In this document: piece after piece, positions 32,758 to 39,459 of the stretch
Numbering within the stretch: position 1 is the first letter of the stretch
Layout of the letters: the number at the start of each line of letters is the position of its first letter
IMG/VR virus record: IMGVR_UViG_3300024262_000094
Span: 1 to 39,459 of that record
DNA from: a virus
Strand: one strand, 5' to 3'
Length of the DNA stretch: 39,459 bases
The notes under the pieces: generated by a model
Database searches by the model: none
The model's input: the letters and a program-made list of their open reading frames with translations, nothing else
What the model was told of the DNA's origin: nothing
Made by a program: the position numbers and the translations under genes

Positions 32758-33138
32758 TTACCTCCCAATAATTTTTATTTTAACGACTTCTGGGTTTATC
32801 ATAAGTCTATTTATATAAATCCATTCTGGTTCGTTTAAACATTTTTCACCACCTTGAGGATATGGTACATGGATTATTCCACTTACAAAAACATCATCTT
32901 CGTCATCCCCTGGTAATGTAAAAATATAACCATAGTCTGGTTGGTTATATCCACATCTTTTCCGCCAATATATTTCTACTTTTGCACCAGGATTTATAGG
33001 AGGATTAATCTGTTCTATTTTTTTATAATCTGAATCAAGGATTTTATATGTTTTAGTAAGTCTACGTTGTTCCTCATCTTCGCTACAGATATTTACATCT
33101 TCAATTAATTCCATTAATGTTGAATTTATTAAACTCAT
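32758..33138 (-). CDS. Hypothetical protein (126 aa)
   Basis: A soluble protein with a helical acidic N-terminal part ([19 protein letters not shown]) and a beta-rich C-terminus ([19 protein letters not shown]). A GTG at 33150 is in frame, but the ATG at 33138 sits at proper distance from GGAGGTGA, so I choose the latter. It lies between two sugar genes and is unrecognised. Confidence 0.6.
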   Translation of the reverse strand: MSLINSTLMELIEDVNICSEDEEQRRLTKTYKILDSDYKKIEQINPPINPGAKVEIYWRKRCGYNQPDYGYIFTLPGDDEDDVFVSGIIHVPYPQGGEKCLNEPEWIYINRLMINPEVVKIKIIGR

Positions 33139-33146
33139 AATTTTTA

Positions 33147-34262
33147 TCACCTCCCCTCAAATACAAACTCTTCCGAACTTATATCCGACCCTTCATCAGC
33201 ACCTATAGCCCTCGAATATTTTTGAGACTTATAGGCCATCAAAATTATGCTTAAAGATTTTCTTCCTTCATTGCCATCTATCAATGGAGTATCATTATTC
33301 CTAACCGCCCATATAAAATCTGCATATAACGGAGTATGCCCATCGCCATAGATATTACCGTCCCCTAAATCATATTCCCTTTTTACCTGCTCTAATGAAT
33401 CCCGCCTGTCTTCAAAGTCCCAAACTAAGATCTTATTTAAGGCCAACCCGCCTATAACCGCAGTCCCCTTTTCCCCTAATATGGTAAGTGTTTCCTCTAA
33501 GTTTGTAGGATAGACATTAACAGTCCCCTCGACATTTCCTATAGCTCCATTGTTAAACTTAATGATAATGCTTCCATAGTCTTCAGCTTGAATATAGGGA
33601 TGTAAGAAATTCCCAGTCTGGCCATAAACGGAGTATATCCCGCTGTCTATCATCCATTGTAAGAGGTCTATATTGTGGGTGCATTGGTTTAATAAGCAAC
33701 CGCCGTCTAATTTCCAGGTACCTCTCCAGCCTGCTTTACTGTAATATTCTTTACTTCGATTCCATAAGATCCTGGCAGTACCGGCAAAGATTCGGCCAAA
33801 ACGCCCTTCTTCGACTGCCTGCCTCAATTTCTGTATAGGCTTATTAAATCTATTCTGGTGACAAACTGCTAACTTTAGCTTATTGTTATGAGCAGTTTTT
33901 ATCATCACGTTAGCACCTGATATTGACATGGCCATTGGTTTTTCTACGATGACATGTTTGCCGTGGTCAAGGCAGTAGAGGGCAATCCCAACATGATAGC
34001 CAGATTCGGTACAAATAGAACAGATATCTATGTCCTCTTTTTGGAGCATTACGCGGTAATCAGAATATACTTTAGGCCATGTAATTAAAACATATCTTTC
34101 CCGTGCTTTTGATAGATATTCGGTAGCTTTAAATCCAGCCTTACTCTCTATAACATCGCAGACCGCCACAAGCTCTATTTCACAATAATTGTCTAATACC
34201 GCTTTCAGGTGATTATCTGATATCCTTCCACAGCCTATTAGGGCTAATTTTAATTTACTCAT
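33147..34262 (-). CDS. Nucleotide-sugar 3-dehydrogenase, WbpB/WlbA-like
   Basis: 371 aa Gfo/Idh/MocA oxidoreductase. The N-terminal Rossmann motif is ALIGCGRISDNH, followed by VIVEKPMAMS (conserved EKP). The next region reads WNRSKEYYSKAGWRGTWKLD, then GGCLLNQCTHNIDLLQWM, a stretch I know from WlbA/WbpB enzymes that oxidise C3 of UDP-GlcNAcA. Product would be the 3-keto sugar for the adjacent aminotransferase. Confidence 0.82.
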   Translation of the reverse strand: MSKLKLALIGCGRISDNHLKAVLDNYCEIELVAVCDVIESKAGFKATEYLSKARERYVLITWPKVYSDYRVMLQKEDIDICSICTESGYHVGIALYCLDHGKHVIVEKPMAMSISGANVMIKTAHNNKLKLAVCHQNRFNKPIQKLRQAVEEGRFGRIFAGTARILWNRSKEYYSKAGWRGTWKLDGGCLLNQCTHNIDLLQWMIDSGIYSVYGQTGNFLHPYIQAEDYGSIIIKFNNGAIGNVEGTVNVYPTNLEETLTILGEKGTAVIGGLALNKILVWDFEDRRDSLEQVKREYDLGDGNIYGDGHTPLYADFIWAVRNNDTPLIDGNEGRKSLSIILMAYKSQKYSRAIGADEGSDISSEEFVFEGR

Positions 34263-34280
34263 TTAACCCCCTCATATTTT

Positions 34281-34559
34281 TTAATAATTGTCATTACACT
34301 CTTCCAATCTATTTTTTAATTCTCTATCTAATTCTTCACTTATATCAAAATTCATTAATTCATCGTGTTTTATTAATTTAATTTCAATTTCATCTAATTT
34401 TGATTCATCTAATTCATTTTCAAGACATTCCCCTTCCACTAATGCATAGATATGGTCGAGATATTCTATCAATTCAGAGATTTTATATTTATAATTTGGT
34501 TTTGGTAAAACCTTTGTTTTATCTCCCTTTAAATAATCTATGTATTCTTTATTAATCAT
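34281..34559 (-). CDS. Hypothetical acidic protein (92 aa)
   Basis: Acidic, helical protein (ISELIEYLDHIYALVEGE; later SEELDRELKNRLEEC). Ribosome site GGAGGTAAAAATTAG. It lies between the aminotransferase and the dehydrogenase. No family is recognised. Confidence 0.6.
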   Translation of the reverse strand: MINKEYIDYLKGDKTKVLPKPNYKYKISELIEYLDHIYALVEGECLENELDESKLDEIEIKLIKHDELMNFDISEELDRELKNRLEECNDNY

Positions 34560-34575
34560 CTAATTTTTACCTCCT

Positions 34576-35751
34576 TCATAATTTATAAAATTCACTTATC
34601 TTACCTATTATATATTCCTGTTGTTCCCCTGTAAGCTCCGGATAAATCGGCAAAGCCAGCGCGTGTTTACTGGCATTTTCTGCAACGGGGAAGTCGCCTT
34701 CTTTGTAGCCTAAATATTTAAAACATTCCTGTAAATGTAGACACAATGGATAATAGATGTTCGTTCCTATACCGTTTTCTTTTAGGTATTTTTGCAGTCT
34801 GTTTCTGTCTCTTGCGTAGATTACATATTGGTTAAAGGTATGGTCTTTGTATTGGCTATAGCGGATATTATATAACGGAAGTTTTATCATATTTAACAAA
34901 CCATATCGTTCAAATAATAATTGATATCTATAGGCTACCTTAGCCCTATCTGCTAACCACTTATCCAAATATCTCAATTTTATAAGCAATATGGCAGCGT
35001 GAATTTCGTCTAAGCGGGAATTAATACCTATAACTTTATGATAGTATTTGGGGTCTGCACCGTGAGAACGGAATAAGCGGCAGTAATCAGCAAGTTCCTT
35101 TGAAGAGGTTACAATCATGCCTCCGTCTCCATAAGTGCCAAGATTTTTAGTAGGATAGAATGAGAAGGTTGTAAGGTCTCCGTAGCTTCCAGCTCTTTTG
35201 CCTTTATATTCTGAACCTATCGCCTGAGCGCAATCTTCTATTACTTTCAGGTTATACATGCAGGCTATATCCATTATCTTATCCATTTTACACATCTGGC
35301 CGAATAGGTGGACTGGGATAATTGCCTTAACGCCTAAGCCGGTTTCTTTATCTATTAATTGGCGACCTGCTAATATACAAATTTCATCGATATATTCTTG
35401 TAATTTTACAGGGTCTATATTATAAGTATCTGGTTCGATATCTACAAATATAGGGGTCGCTCCTGCTCTTACAATACTTCCAGCAGGAGCAAAGAATGTA
35501 AAAGGTGTCGTTATAACATAATCGCCCTTAGTTACTCCCAAGGCTTTTAGGGCTATATAGAGAGCGTCTGAACCGTTGGCCACGCCTACGCCGTATCTGG
35601 TTCCTGAATAGCATGCGAGAAAGTTTTCTATTAGTCTTACATTGCCACCATTGATAACTGTGCCTGATTCAAGAACGGATTTAATAGCTGTATTGATTTC
35701 TGATTTTATGGAAGCATATTGAGCCGTTAAATCAAATTGCGGTATTTTCAA
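34576..35751 (-). CDS. Nucleotide-sugar aminotransferase, WbpE-like (DegT/DnrJ)
   Basis: 391 aa PLP-dependent sugar aminotransferase. GVGVANGSDALYIALKALGV binds PLP phosphate, VIEDCAQAIGSEYKGKRAGS carries the Asp, and TTFSFYPTKNLGTYGDGGMI contains the internal aldimine lysine. SRLDEIHAAILLIKLRYLD completes the family signature. It would transaminate the 3-keto sugar from the WbpB-like enzyme. It starts at TTG behind GAAGGAGGGAATAAA and heads the sugar block. Confidence 0.85.
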   Translation of the reverse strand: MKIPQFDLTAQYASIKSEINTAIKSVLESGTVINGGNVRLIENFLACYSGTRYGVGVANGSDALYIALKALGVTKGDYVITTPFTFFAPAGSIVRAGATPIFVDIEPDTYNIDPVKLQEYIDEICILAGRQLIDKETGLGVKAIIPVHLFGQMCKMDKIMDIACMYNLKVIEDCAQAIGSEYKGKRAGSYGDLTTFSFYPTKNLGTYGDGGMIVTSSKELADYCRLFRSHGADPKYYHKVIGINSRLDEIHAAILLIKLRYLDKWLADRAKVAYRYQLLFERYGLLNMIKLPLYNIRYSQYKDHTFNQYVIYARDRNRLQKYLKENGIGTNIYYPLCLHLQECFKYLGYKEGDFPVAENASKHALALPIYPELTGEQQEYIIGKISEFYKL

Positions 35752-35768
35752 TTTATTCCCTCCTTCCC

Positions 35769-36836
35769 TTAGAGATATGGAACGTTTGCTTTTTCTAATA
35801 AATTAAAATTTTTATCATAGTTTTGTTGTATAAAAAAAGGCAATTGTTTATACCCTAAAATCTTCTCTTTATTCTCATTTATCCATTGTTTAGCATTAGA
35901 AGGTATTTTTGTAATATATCGATCTTGAGCAATATTCCCAGTCTCCATATATTTTAAAGAATCCTTTTCGTTTAACATGATTGAGGTAGTATAACAGACG
36001 CAACGAGGGTGAAAGTTATCAAAACAATAAGTCTTGGGATATACTCCAACTAAGGAATCGCAAATATCAAAAATGTCATGGTCGGATGATAGGTGTACTT
36101 CTATTCCAACAACGAAATCAAGATTTTGTCTCCTAACATAATCGGAAACCCTGTAAGCGGAATTGACTTCGGTTGATGTTAACCGCAAGGCATTTTGATA
36201 TGATGATCGGTATACACCCGCTCCAGGTCTGTATCCCCTTGCGGCTTTTGATAATACAAGCTTCCTTTCCTGTCTAACTCTTCTAAAAAGTTTATTTGGC
36301 TCATTCAAATACATTTTTACATCTCTCGCTATACCCGCCGCGCTTCTACCTGTAGATATACCACTTGCCAAATATAGCTCTATTTGATCCTTCGCCCCAG
36401 CCACTATATTCCAGACCCTATCGCTAACCTTTATTCCCGCTGTGGTCCGCGTAAGAAATGTATCTAACGCCTCCATATTCAACTGGTTAAATGAGGTCGG
36501 TATACCGTTTTTAGTCAACTTTATTCCCTCTGCCCACTTGCCCACTAATTTATTATTTTTTAGGTTAGCCATATCCCATTGACTGACTACGCCGTTTCCG
36601 ATATAGGCCTCGATATCATTACGGAGCTTGCCTAAGATTATATCAACTTGTTTTTCTAAGCCTTTATTGCGTATATAGAAAGAGCCTTGAGAGATTGCGG
36701 TCGGGTTCTTTAAATTAAAAACAGTTATTCTCTTCGCAAGGTCTTTGGAAGCCTGATTTAATACAGCTTCAATTTTCTTGTTGTATGCGATTATGGCTTT
36801 TATATGTTTAGCTTCAAATTGTTCTTCTATAGTCAT
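35769..36836 (-). CDS. Minor head protein, Mu F / SPP1 gp7-like (355 aa)
   Basis: The C-terminal domain has the gpF signature: RLTSTEVNSAYRVSDYVRRQ, then EVHLSSDHDIFDICDSLVGV, and CFDNFHPRCVCYTTSIM with paired Cys residues. This family sits inside the head beside the portal and is needed early in assembly or DNA delivery. Slot after the portal is standard. Confidence 0.85.
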   Translation of the reverse strand: MTIEEQFEAKHIKAIIAYNKKIEAVLNQASKDLAKRITVFNLKNPTAISQGSFYIRNKGLEKQVDIILGKLRNDIEAYIGNGVVSQWDMANLKNNKLVGKWAEGIKLTKNGIPTSFNQLNMEALDTFLTRTTAGIKVSDRVWNIVAGAKDQIELYLASGISTGRSAAGIARDVKMYLNEPNKLFRRVRQERKLVLSKAARGYRPGAGVYRSSYQNALRLTSTEVNSAYRVSDYVRRQNLDFVVGIEVHLSSDHDIFDICDSLVGVYPKTYCFDNFHPRCVCYTTSIMLNEKDSLKYMETGNIAQDRYITKIPSNAKQWINENKEKILGYKQLPFFIQQNYDKNFNLLEKANVPYL

Positions 36837-36845
36837 TTAATACTC

Positions 36846-37073
36846 CTAAAATAATAATTCTGGGATAGCCTTTATTCGCCGTCTGGCTATCTCGCAATAT
36901 TCTGGATTCATTTCTATACCTATATACCTACGCCCTAATTCCTTACAAGCCACTCCAGTCGTGCCACTTCCTATAAATGGGTCAAGAATAATATCATCTT
37001 TTTTACTAAATTTAGATATTATGAATTTTGCCAAACCTATATGAAAAGCAGCATTATGTTCTGTTTCTCCTTT
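36846..37073 (-). pseudogene. C-terminal remnant of a DNA methyltransferase
   Basis: The frame from a stop at 37074 to 36846 encodes about 75 residues: HNAAFHIGLAKFIISKFS, then DIILDPFIGSGTTGVACKEL and YIGIEMNPEYCEIARRRI. This is the SAM-binding motif I end of beta-class N4/N6 DNA methyltransferases. The catalytic (D/S)PPY part, which precedes it in such enzymes, is absent. A TTG at 37034 could start a 62-aa fragment. A ribosome site remains near 37068 with a 5-codon ORF after it. It is likely a non-functional leftover between portal and minor head genes. Confidence 0.75.
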
Positions 37074-37100
37074 TTATTTACTCCTAAATATCCCAATGTT

Positions 37101-38483
37101 TTATATAACATACGATTCTCCAAGTTTTCCTACCTCGCCTTTCTTTTCTTCGTCTAATCTTTGAATATCCTCTTCCGAATCTTCTACGAGAGGATTGCCT
37201 CGAACTGCTGCATCTCTGCTCATTATTGCCTCTCCACCCCTTGCAGTCGATAAAGCGTTTATTGTTTCGGTTACATCCTGTGGTAATACGTTCCCGAATT
37301 TCACCGATATATCTAAAAGGTCTAAGTTCTGTTTTTCTTTTACATCGGTCACACTTATTATTGCCTTTAATAAATTTATTCTTCTCATTAACGCCTCTCC
37401 AAATGTTTCTTCTTTGTTTTTTGCTTTTAAGATAGCATCTAAAAACATGAATTTAAGGGTTTCGCCGGAAGTTTGATTCATACCTTTAACGTTGTCAAAG
37501 GATAGATCAGGTGTAGAAGTCATAGAGAAGATTATATCTTTTAGGGTGTTATATTCTAATTTAATCGCTTCCGGAGCCTGGTCCCAGGTTAGGTATTCAG
37601 CATCGCCGTATTCTGTTTTACCTTCAGCGCCTATCACACCAGTGAATTGTAATATTTTCCCTACTTCTGCCTTCTCCGGAGGGTTGGTTACTTTCCCTTT
37701 TATCTTTAATGTAGGTGATCCAAAGTAATCATTAGTATCAGCAAATTTACTGATCAGCATTTCGCTTCTATCAATTTCAGTTTGTACATCTGTCCACTCC
37801 GGTTCAGCCTGCTCATAATAAATAACCGGGATCTTGCCAAAATAATTCTCTTTCTTTACGACTTCCCAGGCCTCTTTTTTAATGCCATAAATAATCTCTT
37901 TAGCGGTATAAATATCAATATGCTCATAGGTTTTCTCATCTACATCTTCTAACTTATATCTGCGTACAAAGCCGTCTAAGTCTCCGTTTTCATTGAAGTG
38001 GGAAAATATCTCGTCTCCGTTTTCATTGCATAGGAGAGCTACCTTAATATGTTTTATATTTTCATCATCGACTACCACATACCATAGCTCGGCTACCTTT
38101 GTTTCAATGAATAACCGCCGTGCCAGCTTCCGATTAAAATAATCAAGCTTATTCTTATCCCAAACATCCTGAATAAGGGTAAATGTATCTTGTAAATTAT
38201 CTTCTTTGTTGGCCAAGACTAATTTCACGGCATCACCGAATAAGAATGATACAGCCATGTTAACAATTTTCTTCTGATATTTGATGACTAATTTTGCCTG
38301 CTCTACACGCCTTGTCGAAGTACCAGTACCAACAGTCTTAACTTCCCTATTTAGGATAGCATGATCCCCTGTATATTCTTTTTCATGAGTTTCAATATCC
38401 CGTTCTACCGGGTCTTTACAAAGAACGGTTGTTAGCTTGGCAAAATCGTCTTTATACTTCTCTAAAATATCTTTTATGTTCAT
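37101..38483 (-). CDS. Portal protein, SPP1 gp6-like (460 aa)
   Basis: Contains LVIKYQKKIVNMAVSFLFGD, IPVIYYEQAEPEWTDVQTEI and the helical FSMTSTPDLSFDNVKGMNQT region typical of SPP1 gp6-type portals, with a charged C-terminal tail. It forms the 12-mer DNA channel that terminase docks to. It starts at ATG behind AAAGGAGATTTACC and lies 23 bases after terminase. Confidence 0.85.
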   Translation of the reverse strand: MNIKDILEKYKDDFAKLTTVLCKDPVERDIETHEKEYTGDHAILNREVKTVGTGTSTRRVEQAKLVIKYQKKIVNMAVSFLFGDAVKLVLANKEDNLQDTFTLIQDVWDKNKLDYFNRKLARRLFIETKVAELWYVVVDDENIKHIKVALLCNENGDEIFSHFNENGDLDGFVRRYKLEDVDEKTYEHIDIYTAKEIIYGIKKEAWEVVKKENYFGKIPVIYYEQAEPEWTDVQTEIDRSEMLISKFADTNDYFGSPTLKIKGKVTNPPEKAEVGKILQFTGVIGAEGKTEYGDAEYLTWDQAPEAIKLEYNTLKDIIFSMTSTPDLSFDNVKGMNQTSGETLKFMFLDAILKAKNKEETFGEALMRRINLLKAIISVTDVKEKQNLDLLDISVKFGNVLPQDVTETINALSTARGGEAIMSRDAAVRGNPLVEDSEEDIQRLDEEKKGEVGKLGESYVI

Positions 38484-38506
38484 GGTAAATCTCCTTTATT
38501 AATTAC

Positions 38507-39459
38507 TTAAAATATTCCTAAACCTGAAGCGGTATATACCTCTTCTTCCTCTCCTTCGAAGATCCTGTCATTTAGGGCATATCTGACCTGGTCGATGTAA
38601 TGATTGTACTTGTCTACAGGTTCGTTTATTGTTTCCCCGTCTTTATTCTTTTTCCATTGATACTGTTGGAATTCATTAATTGCATTTTGACATTGCCTAT
38701 CTATTACAATTTCAAATTGCCTCAAATATTGAATCCCGAAGTTGACACTTCCCGGACCCTTTTTAGCTGCCAGAGCCTCTATTCCGTAGCCTCTTAATTC
38801 AGCTATTGATTTAGGTTCGTTGTCACATCGGATATATTCTTTTTTGATTATCGGTTCGAGCTTTTTAGCTATAACATCATTGGTTAATCCCAGCTCATAG
38901 ATCATCTCTTCTAAGATATATAAAGTCTTGCCCTTTATAGCCTGCCTACCTGCCGCTGTGGGGTCATTACTATAGCCAAAGTCAAGGCCGTTATAATAAG
39001 TCCCGAAAGTATTTTTAAGCTTTGAGAGATCTTCTATGCGCCAGTTGGTGAAGATCAGGTCACCTAAGATGCCCCAGTTGCCTAAGGTGTAAACGTCTCT
39101 ATAATACGGGTCTTGTTCGTTTTCTAATTCGTCTATATCGTCTTGCTCTAAGAAACGGTTATCCTTATATGTTGTCTTTAATATCGATAACTTGTCATCG
39201 TGATATTCAAAACTGCCTTCTATCCAATTAGTGAAGAATTCTTTAAATATCCAGTGCGAACGCATAATCGGATTAAAGGATAATGTTATACGCTTTAAAA
39301 TTTTAGATTTAACTCCGGTAAGTCCCCTTAATCTCTTCTTTAATTGATTAAAATCATCCTTTTTCATTTCGGTTGCTTCTTCTATCCAAAGATCGGTAAT
39401 TACACCTTTTGTGGGGATGATCCCTTTTAATTTTTCTGTGTCATCTAAACCTCTAAAAT
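38507..39459 (-). CDS. Terminase large subunit, partial (N-terminus off window)
   Basis: The frame is open to the right edge. The part seen includes VITDLWIEEATEM, matching a Walker B-like segment (hydrophobic strand then acidic pair), and the RNase H-like nuclease domain: GLDFGYSNDP (first Asp), RCDNEPKSI (second), and DKYNHYIDQVRYAL (third). The Walker A region would lie beyond 39459. An internal ATG at 39367 is not the true start. This motor-nuclease packages DNA through the adjacent portal. Confidence 0.9.
   Translation of the reverse strand, partial: FRGLDDTEKLKGIIPTKGVITDLWIEEATEMKKDDFNQLKKRLRGLTGVKSKILKRITLSFNPIMRSHWIFKEFFTNWIEGSFEYHDDKLSILKTTYKDNRFLEQDDIDELENEQDPYYRDVYTLGNWGILGDLIFTNWRIEDLSKLKNTFGTYYNGLDFGYSNDPTAAGRQAIKGKTLYILEEMIYELGLTNDVIAKKLEPIIKKEYIRCDNEPKSIAELRGYGIEALAAKKGPGSVNFGIQYLRQFEIVIDRQCQNAINEFQQYQWKKNKDGETINEPVDKYNHYIDQVRYALNDRIFEGEEEEVYTASGLGIF

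Noticed and set aside
30117-35751. Host chromosome rather than phage
   Set aside because: The sugar genes are bounded on both sides by consecutive phage head genes in the same direction, so they are cargo inside the phage.
1-39459. Contractile-tailed (myovirus) assignment
   Set aside because: No sheath, baseplate wedge or spike gene is present between the tail tube and tail tip genes.

Overview
This window is most of the late region of a tailed phage or prophage. Almost every gene lies on the minus strand, so transcription runs from right to left. The order is terminase, portal, head, connector, tail, fibre and lysis genes, followed by small accessory genes. There is a tape measure protein but no sheath or baseplate set, which points to a long non-contractile (siphovirus) tail. 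The DNA is AT-rich, Shine-Dalgarno sites are strong, TTG and GTG starts are frequent, and several promoters are near-perfect sigma-70 type. The host is therefore probably a low-GC anaerobic bacterium such as a Clostridia-like or Atribacterota-like lineage. I cannot settle this from the sequence. No integrase or tRNA gene was seen.

Right to left: 39459-35769 holds the terminase large subunit (cut by the window edge), portal, a methyltransferase remnant and a Mu F-like head protein. 35751-30016 is a cargo block. It carries three enzymes resembling WbpE, WbpB and WbpD (synthesis of a 2,3-diamino uronic acid), a glycosyltransferase, an HExxH protein, and a small unit of membrane proteins with its own promoter and terminator. 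29991-25861 holds head genes: small protein, scaffold, decoration, major capsid and connectors. 25848-11380 holds tail genes: major tail protein, a large repeat protein, a frameshifted tail chaperone, tape measure, distal tail and tail tip. Two endonuclease genes and a second glycosyltransferase are inserted among them. 10893-9601 is a second self-contained cargo unit encoding two exported proteins. 9572-5713 carries a small gene, a third endonuclease, a fibre with a polysaccharide deacetylase domain, two holin-like proteins, a GH108 endolysin and a small membrane protein.

The left 5.7 kb contains a zinc-ribbon metallophosphoesterase, two or three apparently structured non-coding segments, many very small genes and two consensus promoters driving small DNA-binding proteins. 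Three genes there (near 2111, 3710 and 5697) look split by one-base frame changes at short homopolymers. One of them sits on a textbook -1 slippery heptamer.

The most interesting themes are these. (1) The sugar-nucleotide genes and two glycosyltransferases sit beside a Ser/Thr-rich repeat structural protein, which suggests virion glycosylation or host surface remodelling. (2) A membrane protein carries a copy of the phage's own tail-tip repeat, possibly a superinfection-exclusion decoy. (3) An orphan structured RNA lies beside the metallophosphoesterase and resembles transposon omega RNAs in layout. (4) There are two recoding candidates.
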